A stretch of DNA of 64,000 nucleotides from Hyphomicrobiales bacterium. Its GTDB lineage: Bacteria > Pseudomonadota > Alphaproteobacteria > Rhizobiales > Rhizobiaceae. Positions 37,466 through 46,119 of this stretch are shown piece after piece. Made by a program: the position numbers and the translations under genes. The notes below the pieces were generated by a model. That model saw only the letters and a list, made by a program, of their open reading frames with translations, did no database searches and was not told the DNA's origin. The stretch is taken from assembly GCA_900466575.1 (NCBI GenBank), contig UBMP01000006.1, positions 62,001 to 126,000 of the forward strand. The letters are read 5' to 3'. Numbering within the stretch: the first letter of the stretch is position 1; the number at the start of each line of letters is the position of its first letter.

Positions 37466-38002
37466 ATGGCAGCGCACAACGACAAGACCACCCATCATGG
37501 AGCCACAACGGAAACCGTGACCCGTTCAACTCGAAATCCATCCCCGAACCGTTTCGCCAAGCGCCTCGCTGCGCCTGCCGTGCTGTTCACGCTCGCGTTT
37601 GCGCCTGCCTTCCTCCCGGCAAGCGAGGCGCGCGCAGATTTCCGGGTTTGTAACGGGACGCAGAATCTTGTCGGCGTCGCCATCGGCTATCGTGCCAGCG
37701 AAGGCTGGATCACGGAGGGCTGGTGGCAGGTGCCGGCAACGACCTGCGCCACGCTGATCGAAGGCGAACTGAAATCGCGCTACTATTATCTTTATGCCGA
37801 GGACGCGGCCCGTGGGGGGCGCTGGACCGGTGACGTGAAGATGTGCGTGGCCGAAAACGAGTTCAAGATCGTCGGCGTCAAGGATTGTTTCGCGCGCGGT
37901 TACCAGCAGATGGGCTTCAAGGAATATGACACCGGCAAGCAGGGGAGCTGGATGGTTCAGCTTACCGACACGTCCGGAACCCAGGAAAGCCAGAGCAAAT
38001 GA
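37466..38002 (+). CDS. DUF1036 exported protein
   Basis: The 178-residue precursor has a long basic N-terminus, a hydrophobic segment (about residues 35-50) and a likely cut after EARA, then the DUF1036 domain (DFRVCNGTQNLVGVAIGYR to the C-terminus). Four cysteines in the mature part may form disulfides. The domain has unknown function. The n-region before the hydrophobic part is unusually long (about 34 residues), so a downstream GTG start at about 37517 is possible. Its final four bases overlap the pyruvate kinase start, a coupling commonly found in this group. Confidence 0.85.
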   Translation: MAAHNDKTTHHGATTETVTRSTRNPSPNRFAKRLAAPAVLFTLAFAPAFLPASEARADFRVCNGTQNLVGVAIGYRASEGWITEGWWQVPATTCATLIEGELKSRYYYLYAEDAARGGRWTGDVKMCVAENEFKIVGVKDCFARGYQQMGFKEYDTGKQGSWMVQLTDTSGTQESQSK

Positions 38003-39438
38003 GACGCAACCGCAAGGTCAAGATTCTAGCCACCCTCGGCCCCGCTTCTTCTGAAGAGGCCATGATCGAAAAGCTGTTCCTGGCCGGCGCGGACCTTTTC
38101 CGCATCAATATGAGCCATGCGAGCCACGACACGATGCGGACGCTGATTTCGCGCATCCGCAATGTCGAGAAGCGCATGGGCCGTCCTATCGGTATTCTGG
38201 CCGACATTCAGGGGCCGAAGCTGCGCGTCGGCAAGTTCGCCAACACAAAAGTGACGCTGACGCCCGGCCAGACCTTCACGCTCGATAACAATGAAGCGCC
38301 CGGCGACGAAACCCGTGTCTTCCTGCCGCATCCGGAAATCCTCGAATCGGTGAAGGTGGGCGACCGTCTCCTGATCGATGATGGCAAGCTGCATCTGAAG
38401 GCGGTCAAGTGCGACGGCAAGAGCATTGTCACGGAAGTGATCTCCGGAACGTCGATCTCCGACCGCAAGGGTGTCAGTCTGCCCGACACGCTGCTCGCTG
38501 TTGGCGTGCTGACCGAGAAGGACCGCTCCGACATCGAAGCCGTGCTGGCAACCAATGATGTCGACTGGGTGGCGCTCTCCTTCATCCAAAGGCCGGAAGA
38601 TCTGGCGGAAGTGCGCAAGCTGGCGCGCGGCCGCGTCGGCATCATGTCCAAGATCGAGAAGCCGCAGGCCCTGGAGCGCATCGAGGAGATCATTGAACTC
38701 TCCGACGCGCTGATGGTCGCTCGTGGCGACCTTGGCGTGGAAATGCCGCTGGAATCCGTTCCCGGCATCCAGAAGCAGCTGACGCGTGCCTGCCGCAAGG
38801 CTGGCAAGCCTGTCGTTGTGGCAACCCAGATGCTGGAATCGATGATCACCGCGCCGGTTCCCACCCGCGCGGAAGTCTCGGACGTTGCCACCGCCGTGTT
38901 CGAAGGCGCCGACGCCGTGATGCTGTCTGCCGAATCCGCTTCCGGCGCCTATCCGGTCGAGGCCGTCGCAACCATGGCTTCCATCGCCCAGAAGGTCGAG
39001 GAAGACCAGTATTTTACTGGCATCATCCATGCCCAGCGCTCCGAACCGAACCCGACGGGTGCCGATGCGATTTCGCTCGCTGCCCGACAGATCGCCGAGA
39101 CGCTCAAGCTCAACGCCATCGTCTGCTATACGGCCTCCGGCACGACCGGCCTTCGCGCCTCGCGTGAGCGTCCGGCCATGCCGATCCTGACGCTCTCGCC
39201 GATCGTCAAGACGGCGCGTCGCCTGTCGCTCGCCTGGGGTCTGCATTGCGTCGTCACGGAAGATGCGACGGACCTGGACGATATGGTCAATCGTGCCTGC
39301 CGCATCGTGGTCAGCGAAGGCTTTGGCGGCCCGGGCGACCGGATCATCATCACGGCCGGCGTTCCGCTCGGCACGCCCGGTTCGACCAACATGTTGCGCA
39401 TCGCCTATATCGGTTCGGACGGCGTAACAGGAATCTGA
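37999..39438 (+). CDS. pyk: Pyruvate kinase
   Basis: This glycolytic enzyme makes pyruvate and ATP from phosphoenolpyruvate and ADP. The 479 residues have ILATLGPAS at the N-terminus (the expected RTKIVATIGPAS-like start), the active-site LADIQGPKLRVG, the PK signature IMSKIEKPQALERIEEII with its Lys, and the C-terminal allosteric domain. The length is normal. It overlaps the DUF1036 gene by four bases, and a strong terminator lies 20 bases past its stop. Confidence 0.96.
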   Translation: MRRNRKVKILATLGPASSEEAMIEKLFLAGADLFRINMSHASHDTMRTLISRIRNVEKRMGRPIGILADIQGPKLRVGKFANTKVTLTPGQTFTLDNNEAPGDETRVFLPHPEILESVKVGDRLLIDDGKLHLKAVKCDGKSIVTEVISGTSISDRKGVSLPDTLLAVGVLTEKDRSDIEAVLATNDVDWVALSFIQRPEDLAEVRKLARGRVGIMSKIEKPQALERIEEIIELSDALMVARGDLGVEMPLESVPGIQKQLTRACRKAGKPVVVATQMLESMITAPVPTRAEVSDVATAVFEGADAVMLSAESASGAYPVEAVATMASIAQKVEEDQYFTGIIHAQRSEPNPTGADAISLAARQIAETLKLNAIVCYTASGTTGLRASRERPAMPILTLSPIVKTARRLSLAWGLHCVVTEDATDLDDMVNRACRIVVSEGFGGPGDRIIITAGVPLGTPGSTNMLRIAYIGSDGVTGI

Positions 39439-39458
39439 GAAGACATACCATCACACTT

Positions 39459-39495
39459 CAAGGGCCGTGCGTTCTGCCGAACGCGCGGCCTTTTC
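39459..39495. terminator. Terminator between pyk and the lipid kinase gene
   Basis: AGGGCCG.GCGTTC (39460-39473) pairs with GAACGCGCGGCCT (39479-39491) and is followed by TTTT. It terminates pyk and, because the stem is flanked by A/T on both sides, probably also the convergent gene. Confidence 0.8.
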
Positions 39496-40414
39496 AGTCT
39501 GGATGTCGGGTCGGCACGGGTGCAGGCCCCAGCACTTTCAGCGCGCCGGGATGGATGCAGATGCGGATATCACGCGGCAGGGGCAGGAGCTCGCCGTCGA
39601 GCACGCAACGCGCGGTGGGGGTGCGGCGGGGGAAGTGCAGTTCGACCTGCTGGACCAGTTCGGAGTGAACGGCAACATTCTCCTTCAGCTTTCCGCGGAA
39701 GAGGTCGAAGGCGAGGTGGACCGCGCCCTTCCAGTTGAGGCGCTTGGCCAGGTAAAGCCCGAGATGGCCCCCGTCCAGACGTTCGGAGATGAGCATGGGG
39801 CTCGGGCCGAAGGCGTTGTTGGAGACCGAAATCGCCGAGACCTTCATGCTCTCCTCGCGACCGTTGATCTTGTAAGTCACATCGAAGGCCGGCGGGTCGA
39901 GAAGCACGCCGAAGGACGCGCGGATGTTGGCGGCAATCTTGCCGAGGCGCGACTTGTAGGCAATCTTTTCGCGCAGGCGGATCATGCGTGCATGCATGCC
40001 GGCGCTGAACTGATGGACGAAGGGGTTGCCGTTGGCATCGCCGATATCGGCGGCCATGACATTCCATTCGGCAAGCACGGCGGGCACCCTATTGACATCG
40101 AGCGGGATGCCAATGGCGCGGGCGAAGAGGTTCATCGTACCTGCGGGGATGACGCCGAGCGGGAGGCCGGTTTTCCAGGCAATTGCGGCTGCGGCCGATA
40201 CGGATCCATCACCACCGGCAACGATCAGCGCGTCGGTGCCCGGCTCTTCTGCTGCAGCCTTCAGGGATTTCACCACGTCGCGGCCGGCCACGATCCGGCA
40301 ATCGACATCGTGGCCCTCGGCGCTAAACGAGGTTTCGAGCATGCTGACATAGGCCCCGAGGTCCATGGTCCTCAGGGTCCCGGCATCCTCGTTCAGAACA
40401 GCAATCGCCCGCAT
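39494..40414 (-). CDS. Diacylglycerol kinase catalytic-domain protein
   Basis: The 306-residue soluble lipid kinase of the DagK/YegS/LCB5 family has the nucleotide-binding GGDGSVSAAA and the conserved PLGVIPAGTMNLFAR stretch. It probably phosphorylates a diacylglycerol or related lipid at the membrane; the actual lipid is unknown. The start at 40414 is set by GAGGTGAC just upstream. The family usually has about 300 residues. It lies convergent with pyk and upstream of nothing on its strand, so it is likely a single gene. Confidence 0.88.
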   Translation of the reverse strand: MRAIAVLNEDAGTLRTMDLGAYVSMLETSFSAEGHDVDCRIVAGRDVVKSLKAAAEEPGTDALIVAGGDGSVSAAAAIAWKTGLPLGVIPAGTMNLFARAIGIPLDVNRVPAVLAEWNVMAADIGDANGNPFVHQFSAGMHARMIRLREKIAYKSRLGKIAANIRASFGVLLDPPAFDVTYKINGREESMKVSAISVSNNAFGPSPMLISERLDGGHLGLYLAKRLNWKGAVHLAFDLFRGKLKENVAVHSELVQQVELHFPRRTPTARCVLDGELLPLPRDIRICIHPGALKVLGPAPVPTRHPD

Positions 40415-40592
40415 GTCACCTCTGCCGCTTCGATCCGAGAGCCGGATGCATCTCCCGCAAGACCCGAACGCGAAGACCTGACAGTTAGTGCGCGCGTTCG
40501 GCATCTGCAAGGATGCCGGCGATCAAACGCCGTGGTGGAGTTCAGGTTCCGGCCGCAATCAGGGAATAGATTGCGGCAGGGGCCCGCGTGCC

Positions 40593-41393
40593 TCAGCCCT
40601 TCGGGATCGGGCGGTGCGTGACTTCAAGCAGTTGCTTGTGAATATATTCGTTGCCCGCAATGACGGAGCCGGTTTCGAGCATGTCGGTCTTGCCGTTGAA
40701 GTCCGAGATCCAGCCGCCCGCTTCCTTGATCAGAAGAATGCCGGCAGCGATGTCCCAGGCGGCAAGGCCGGTTTCCCAATAGCCGTCGCAGCGACCCGCT
40801 GCGACATAGGCGAGGTCGAGCGAAGCCGCGCCGAAGCGGCGAATGCCGGAGACTTCTCCCATGACGTGGCGCAGTTCGACCAGGAACTTGCCGTGGTTGC
40901 CGCGTCCGAGATGCGGCACGCCGCAGGTGATTACGCTGTCGGAGAGTTCCTTGCGGGCGGCTACGCGCAGGCGACGATCATTGAGGAAGGCGCCGCCGCC
41001 CTTTTCGGCCGTATAGAGTTCGTCCGTTGCCGGGTTGAAGACGACGCCGGCGACGATCTCGTTGTTGCGCTCCAAGGCAATGGAGACGGCAAATTGCGGA
41101 ATGCCGTGCAGGAAGTTCGTGGTGCCGTCGAGCGGATCGACGATCCAGCGATGTGCGCCGTCCGTGCCCTTGATCTCGTCGCTCTCCTCACCGAGAAAGC
41201 CATAGGTCGGGCGCGCCTTCAGGAGTTCGTCCTTGACGATCTTCTCGGCCTTGCGGTCTGCTTGCGAAACGTAATCGCTCGGTCCCTTGACCGAGACCTG
41301 GAGGTTCTGAACCTCGCCGAAGTCGCGCGACAGCGACTTGCCGGCCTTGAAGGCGGCCTGGACCATGACGTTAAGAAGGGCTGAACGAGCCAT
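40593..41393 (-). CDS. suhB: Inositol monophosphatase family protein
   Basis: The 266-residue Mg2+-dependent phosphatase (SuhB/IMPase) has metal ligands in GEES (68-71) and DPLDGTT (86-92) and the C-terminal WDIAAGILLIKEAGG. In bacteria it can dephosphorylate inositol phosphates or act on RNA polymerase and rRNA maturation. It is separated by 72 bases from efp upstream, on the same strand, so the two may be cotranscribed. The Rfam suhB RNA expected near some alphaproteobacterial suhB genes was looked for by eye and not convincingly found. Confidence 0.93.
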   Translation of the reverse strand: MARSALLNVMVQAAFKAGKSLSRDFGEVQNLQVSVKGPSDYVSQADRKAEKIVKDELLKARPTYGFLGEESDEIKGTDGAHRWIVDPLDGTTNFLHGIPQFAVSIALERNNEIVAGVVFNPATDELYTAEKGGGAFLNDRRLRVAARKELSDSVITCGVPHLGRGNHGKFLVELRHVMGEVSGIRRFGAASLDLAYVAAGRCDGYWETGLAAWDIAAGILLIKEAGGWISDFNGKTDMLETGSVIAGNEYIHKQLLEVTHRPIPKG

Positions 41394-41465
41394 GAGACGA
41401 ATTCCTTTGTCAAAAAACAGACTGGGCTAGGCGCGACGGCCTGCCCGGTCGGGTCGCACCCGAGA

Positions 41466-42029
41466 TCAGTCGGCGCGGCGGAGGTAGATGAGTTCGTTGG
41501 TGTCGACGAGAACGCGCTCGCCGGCTGCGATGAAGGGCGGAACGAGGATGCGGACGCCGTTCTCAAGAATGGCGGGCTTGTAGGACGAGGCTGCTGTCTG
41601 GCCCTTGACGACCGGATCGGCTTCCACGATTTCCAGAACCAGCTGGTCGGGCAGCGCAATGCCGATCGGCTTTTCGCCGTAGAGCTGGACCGTGACCATC
41701 ATGCCGTCTTTCAGGAAGCGCGCGCGGTCGCCGACGAATTCCTGCGGCAATTCCAGCTGTTCGTAGGTTTCGACATCCATGAAGACGAGGGCGTCGCCCT
41801 GTTCATAAAGGTACTGGAAGTCCTTCTTTTCCAGAAGCACCTGCTCGACCGTATCGACGGTCCGGAAACGCTCGTTGAGCTTGGTGCCGTCGATCAGGTT
41901 CTTCATCTCGACCTGATTGAACGCGCCGCCCTTTCCGGGCTTGACCGTGTTGCACTTGACTGCCACCCAGAGCCCGCCGTTATGCTCGATAACGCTGCCC
42001 GGACGGATTTCGCCGCCGCTGATTTTCAT
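41466..42029 (-). CDS. efp: Elongation factor P
   Basis: EF-P rescues ribosomes stalled at polyproline motifs. The 187-residue protein has the three beta-barrel domains of the family, with the modifiable lysine in [11 protein letters not shown] (Lys33). The start ATG at 42029 matches the family N-terminus ([19 protein letters not shown]). Downstream, suhB follows after 72 bases. Proteins rich in prolines, such as the DUF882 and DUF459 products nearby, would be typical clients, but that is inference. Confidence 0.96.
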   Translation of the reverse strand: MKISGGEIRPGSVIEHNGGLWVAVKCNTVKPGKGGAFNQVEMKNLIDGTKLNERFRTVDTVEQVLLEKKDFQYLYEQGDALVFMDVETYEQLELPQEFVGDRARFLKDGMMVTVQLYGEKPIGIALPDQLVLEIVEADPVVKGQTAASSYKPAILENGVRILVPPFIAAGERVLVDTNELIYLRRAD

Positions 42030-42384
42030 TCCTGAATGTCCATGCTGATGTCTTGCGGCCATCGGACCGCATCGTGCGGCTTCCATGACCATAAAACGAT
42101 GAAATATTCAAGCTGAAAGAGTCGGCCGAAAGAGCGGTCGGCCTGGCCGTGCCGGCCGCTCTCCGGCTCAGCATCAAGGCGGCGATAGCCTTGTTGCCGA
42201 AGCAGGCAAATGAAGGCGCCGCAGAATATTGCGGAGAGCGAGGCTTCAAAACGTTCGCTCGCTCCATGACCTTGGCCAGCCATGCCACCCCACCCGAAGG
42301 CACGGCATTTCTCTCAAATTGGCGCAGATTTTTCAACGTAAACAGATTTTTAACCTTAAGCGTCAGCCTTAACGCGGCGAGGCT
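42030..42384. other. Intergenic region between efp and the Sel1 gene
   Basis: This 355-base stretch has no gene I can support. The short frame reading through from efp has no family match. One strong hairpin is present: AGAGCGGTCGGC (42131-42142) pairs with GCCGGCCGCTCT (42151-42162) around eight bases, allowing one T-G pair. No T-run follows. It would lie in the efp leader or just upstream of it. Confidence 0.6.
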
Positions 42385-43590
42385 TCAGCGAAGGCGGATC
42401 AGGCGCTGCTGCTTGTTGGCCGCCTCGATGGCTGCTTTCTGCTGCTGGTCGGTCAGGCCCTGGAAGGCGTCTTCGAGATATTTGTCCTCGCGGCCGGCGC
42501 GTCGCGACATGACATACCATTTGCCGGCTTCCGCCACGTCCTGCCTGGTGCCGATGCCCTGAATCAGCATATGCGCCAGCTTGTTCTGCGCCACGACATT
42601 GCCGGCGGAAGCGGCGCGATACATCCAGGCGAAACCGGCGTCCTGGTCGCGCGGGAACTGGATGCCGTCGATCAGCCAGATGGCCATGTCGAGTTCGGCG
42701 GTGTCGTAGCCGGCCTTGGCGGCGCGTTGCAGCCAGTCCTTGGCGCTGTCGCGCTTTTCCTTGGGCAGGTCGGGCAGGTTCAGGTAGATCTGCGACAGGG
42801 CGTATTCGGCGTCCGCAATGCCCTTGGCTGCGGATTTCTCGTAATAGGGCAGGGCGTTGCGCAGGCCTTCTTCCCCGGGTTTCTGCGAGACGAGGATCTG
42901 CGCCCAGTTGAACGCGGCCAGCGGATTGCCCGCATCCGCAGCCTTGTGCATCAACTCGTCGGCGCGTGCCTTATCCTGCTTGACCAGACGGCCCTCCATC
43001 AGGATCAGCGCATAACGGAACATGGCCGAGGGGTCACCGCCCTCTGCCGCTTTCGAATACCAGAAGAGCGCCTTCTGAATGTCCTGCTTGACGCCCATGC
43101 CGCGCGCCAGAAGTTCGGCGATGAGCGTTTGGGCCGCGGGATCGCCCAATTGCGCACGCGGCAGCGCCTTGTCGAGCGCGGTGATATAATAGCCGCGCTG
43201 GAAGGCCCCGTAAGCCTCGTCGACCTTGCCGGCAAACGGTTTTTCCGGCGGAAGGTCGGGCAGGCGTAGGCCCATGCGGTCATATAGCCCGGTGCCGGCG
43301 GAGGGAGCCTCATCCGGCTTCGAGAGCTGGTCTACCGGCTTGCCATCGGGGCCGATCACCTTTCCATCAAGCGGCGCGTCCTTTGCTATGGCCGGAGCGC
43401 CTGTCGTCTGGGTCACGCGGCCTGTCTTGACCGATTCGCCATCGGCTGTGCTGTCATCGTCTCCCACACCGTCCTGCAGATTGACGCCGGGCAGGTCGTC
43501 AGTTGCAAAAGCAGATTGCACCGGGGCACTTAAAAGGGCTGCCAGCGCCACTGCGATTGCCGATCGACGAATAAGAAGGTTCCCACGCAT
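42385..43590 (-). CDS. Exported SEL1-like repeat protein
   Basis: The 401-residue precursor has a signal peptide (about 9-29, SAFA then cut), a variable region to about 115, then about six Sel1/TPR-like repeats (about 125-380; pattern A-x2-Y-A-x-G-x-G-x4-D-x4-A-x2-W). Sel1 proteins scaffold protein contacts; in rhizobia the exported regulator ExoR is of this class, but this protein is longer and lacks enough similarity by eye to call it ExoR. It lies 13 bases downstream of the thiamine-phosphate-synthase-like gene and is probably cotranscribed with it. Confidence 0.85.
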   Translation of the reverse strand: MRGNLLIRRSAIAVALAALLSAPVQSAFATDDLPGVNLQDGVGDDDSTADGESVKTGRVTQTTGAPAIAKDAPLDGKVIGPDGKPVDQLSKPDEAPSAGTGLYDRMGLRLPDLPPEKPFAGKVDEAYGAFQRGYYITALDKALPRAQLGDPAAQTLIAELLARGMGVKQDIQKALFWYSKAAEGGDPSAMFRYALILMEGRLVKQDKARADELMHKAADAGNPLAAFNWAQILVSQKPGEEGLRNALPYYEKSAAKGIADAEYALSQIYLNLPDLPKEKRDSAKDWLQRAAKAGYDTAELDMAIWLIDGIQFPRDQDAGFAWMYRAASAGNVVAQNKLAHMLIQGIGTRQDVAEAGKWYVMSRRAGREDKYLEDAFQGLTDQQQKAAIEAANKQQRLIRLR

Positions 43591-43602
43591 GGTGACTATA
43601 TC

Positions 43603-44253
43603 TTACTCAAACCTTGGCGCTTTTTCGTCAAGAAGCGCATTAGCCTCCGCAACCACGATCGCGGCGCGTCCGGGCTCTGCGAAGACGGCTGAAGACAGGG
43701 CCGCGAATTCCGCGCCAGTCTCGGCAATTGCCAATACCGAGGCCGGATCCGTGCCGCCCATGACGATGCAGGGGATGGAGACCATCGAGGCCCACCATTC
43801 GCCAAGCGCGAGGTTCTTTGGATGAGGTTCCGGCTTGATGTCGCCGCCGATCTTGCCGAAAAAGACATAATCCGGATCAAGTTCGCCAACTTCAAGCGCC
43901 TGATGGCGGTCGGCCACGCGCCCCGCGCCAACGATGAGCTTTGGCCTGAATTTCTCCACGGCGTCGGCGAGTTCGGCGAACGGGCCGTCTATGTGAAGGC
44001 CATCGGCCTTTGCGCGGCCTGCAACGCGGCTGTCATTGGCAATGAGGGCTGCGGCGCCCGCGGCCTGGATGACGGGCACCAGGGCTTCGGCACGACGCTG
44101 GAAATCGTCATCGGAACGTCCGTAACCGGGCACGATGACCGTTGCGACGTCACCGCCCTTGAGCGCGCCACCGACCACGCGAGCCTGCTCGTCCGCATCT
44201 TCAATGTCTGGCGCAATCAGTACGAGGCGGCAGCGGTCTCTCAAGTTCGACAT
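43603..44253 (-). CDS. Thiamine phosphate synthase-like protein
   Basis: The 216-residue TIM-barrel protein resembles ThiE/TenI: VADRHQALEVGELDPDYVFFGKIG followed by SIPCIVMGG matches the phosphate and product loop region. The usual N-terminal substrate loop (HLGQ-type) appears altered (DGLHIDGPF), so activity is uncertain. There are no other thiamine genes or a TPP riboswitch nearby. It may be a paralogue used in another pathway. Cotranscription with the Sel1 gene is suggested by the 13-base gap. Confidence 0.75.
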   Translation of the reverse strand: MSNLRDRCRLVLIAPDIEDADEQARVVGGALKGGDVATVIVPGYGRSDDDFQRRAEALVPVIQAAGAAALIANDSRVAGRAKADGLHIDGPFAELADAVEKFRPKLIVGAGRVADRHQALEVGELDPDYVFFGKIGGDIKPEPHPKNLALGEWWASMVSIPCIVMGGTDPASVLAIAETGAEFAALSSAVFAEPGRAAIVVAEANALLDEKAPRFE

Positions 44254-44548
44254 GTGTGATGCAATCCTTTGGACGTCCGGTCCCGGTGGGCATGGGCTTG
44301 ATTCGCTTCAAGACCCACTGGCGTTCACCCGATCTCGAAACGATATCCTTGATGATCTCATATACAAGCTTCGCCGTCGTCGCAAAGGTCTCATTGCATC
44401 CGGCGACGACTCAAGTTTATACTGCAGGTGCTCACGATCTGGGCAGGCCGATTGAGAAAGGTGCAAGTCTCTCAAAACGCCTCACTTTTTTGGTTTGCAG
44501 CGCACAAATTCTCTTGCTCGTCCCCAGGGTTTATTTTACGGTCCGCGC

Positions 44549-44809
44549 ATGTCGAAGCCCGATGCATTTTCAGCGATTGCCGATCCGAACAGGCGCTACC
44601 TGCTTGAGGAGCTGCGCCGCACCCCGCGTACCGTCAACGAACTGGCGGAGGGGCTTCCCATCAGCCGGCCTGCCGTCTCACAACATCTGAAGGCGCTGCT
44701 CGACAGCGATCTTGTCAATGTGACGGCGAAGGGAACGAAGCGGATCTATTCGATCAACGCGCAAGGCTTCAACAAGCTGAACCTCTGGCTGGACCAGTTC
44801 TGGGCTTGA
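44549..44809 (+). CDS. ArsR-family transcription regulator
   Basis: The 86-residue winged-helix regulator begins MSKPDAFSAIADPNRRYLLEEL and has the recognition helix in NELAEGLPISRPAVSQHLKALLDS. No metal-binding CVC box is visible, so it is the metal-independent (SdpR-like, non-metal) kind. No obvious target gene is adjacent; ArsR members of this type often control a START-domain protein nearby, which is not found here. The upstream 295 bases contain no other gene. Confidence 0.88.
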   Translation: MSKPDAFSAIADPNRRYLLEELRRTPRTVNELAEGLPISRPAVSQHLKALLDSDLVNVTAKGTKRIYSINAQGFNKLNLWLDQFWA

Positions 44810-45015
44810 GAACGTAAGGTGGCTTCGACGAGCCACGCGGCTGATACACATCTTCCATCAATAAAAAACCACCGGAACCGTCGCGCCGTAAGAGCGCATA
44901 ACCGAGTCCCGATGGCGTGTGTCAAGTCTGTCCGGGGCCGGTCTCACTGCATGAACATCATGCCGGCCCCTGATCTGGTTCTATTCGCCGTTCAGGCGAA
45001 GGATGAATGCTTGTG

Positions 45016-45189
45016 TCAATGAACGGATGAGCGAATACGCTCGATTTCATCCTTAATGCGCAACTTGCGCCGCTTGATTTCCATGATCTTCGTGGCATCA
45101 GATGAAGGTTGGTTCATCGCAGAGTGGAGTTCCTCCTCAAGATCTCCATGTCTCTTCGTAAGCGTTGCAAGATGAGCCTCAATATTCAT
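45016..45189 (-). CDS. DUF465 (YdcH-like) small protein
   Basis: The 57-residue helical protein belongs to DUF465. It has MNIEAHLATLTKRHGDLEEEL at the N-terminus and IKRRKLRIKDEIERI near the C-terminus. The fold is a coiled-coil hairpin of unknown function. GGAAGGACG lies before the ATG. It diverges from a second DUF465 gene 212 bases away. Confidence 0.85.
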   Translation of the reverse strand: MNIEAHLATLTKRHGDLEEELHSAMNQPSSDATKIMEIKRRKLRIKDEIERIRSSVH

Positions 45190-45401
45190 GTGGCACGTCC
45201 TTCCTTCCCTTGTGGCCCGCACCCTGTATCGCCTCAGGGTACCCCAAGCCGTAACACTCAAGAGTGTGTCATAGAATTGTAATCTTGTCGAAGGCGAAAA
45301 CGTGGCGAGGGATAACTTCCCGTAAACGCATTTTTTGTGATAGGAGCGGCGGGCGCAAAATTTGTGTATGATGTTAAGGCGCTACAGAACGGGGAATGGG
45401 G

Positions 45402-45605
45402 ATGGCAGACCAGGATCAGGCGGAACTGCGGATGTCGGCTGCGAAGCTCAGGCAGGAGCATGAAGATTACGACGCCGCGATCAATGCCATGATCACCGTC
45501 GGCTGTGACGCGCTTCGCATCCAGCGGATGAAAAAGAAGAAACTGGCGATCAAGGACGTCCTGACCAAGATCGAGGACCAGATCATCCCCGATATCATCG
45601 CCTGA
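45402..45605 (+). CDS. DUF465 small protein, second copy
   Basis: The 67-residue helical protein reads [24 protein letters not shown], and its [18 protein letters not shown] end corresponds to the KLRIKDEI end of the divergent paralogue. A Met two codons upstream is a possible start, but the GGGGA site fits better with 45402. The gene lies 13 bases before purE and is probably cotranscribed with purEK. Confidence 0.85.
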   Translation: MADQDQAELRMSAAKLRQEHEDYDAAINAMITVGCDALRIQRMKKKKLAIKDVLTKIEDQIIPDIIA

Positions 45606-45618
45606 GATGGAGCGCGAC

Positions 45619-46119
45619 ATGACCTATGCCGGCCCGCCACCCGTCGCCATCATCATGGGAAGCCAGTCCGACTGGGAGACCATGAAGAATGCCGCCGACA
45701 CGCTGGATATGCTTGGAATTCCATATGAATCCCGGATCATTTCGGCACATCGTACACCCGATCGCCTGGTGTCTTTCGCCAAGGGCGCACGCGAAGAAGG
45801 TTTCAAGGTGATTATTGCCGGAGCCGGCGGTGCTGCGCACCTGCCGGGCATGGCGGCAGCCATGACTCCGCTTCCGGTGTTCGGCGTTCCGGTCCAGTCG
45901 AAGGCGCTTTCCGGCCAGGACAGTCTCCTGTCCATCGTGCAGATGCCGGCCGGCATTCCGGTTGGCACGCTCGCCATCGGGCGTGCAGGCGCCGTAAATG
46001 CCGCGCTTCTGGCCGCCGCCGTGCTTGCACTGTCCGACGAGGACATCGCTTTGAAGCTCGATGACTATCGTGCGCGGCAGACCGCCTCGGTCGCAGACTA
46101 CCCTGTGGATAATAGTTAA
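45619..46119 (+). CDS. purE: N5-carboxyaminoimidazole ribonucleotide mutase
   Basis: PurE class I rearranges N5-CAIR to CAIR in purine synthesis. The 166 residues have the P-loop-like [11 protein letters not shown] (9-19), the catalytic His in ISAHRTPDR (41-49) and the [11 protein letters not shown] and [10 protein letters not shown] loops. The start at 45619 is set by GGAG seven bases upstream. Its stop codon overlaps purK by one base. Confidence 0.95.
   Translation: MTYAGPPPVAIIMGSQSDWETMKNAADTLDMLGIPYESRIISAHRTPDRLVSFAKGAREEGFKVIIAGAGGAAHLPGMAAAMTPLPVFGVPVQSKALSGQDSLLSIVQMPAGIPVGTLAIGRAGAVNAALLAAAVLALSDEDIALKLDDYRARQTASVADYPVDNS

Noticed and set aside
41394-41465. Possible suhB/MmgR-type small RNA near suhB
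   Set aside because: The gap is only 72 bases and I could not match a known consensus by eye; the region downstream (40415-40592) also shows no clear terminator-ended small RNA.
42131-42162. Terminator between efp and the Sel1 gene
   Set aside because: The stem is strong but has no T-run; kept only as a hairpin in the intergenic note.
44819-45022. A 67-codon open frame between the ArsR and DUF465 genes
   Set aside because: No ribosome site, no recognisable motif, and it overlaps a GC-rich hairpin (44934-44970); treated as noncoding.
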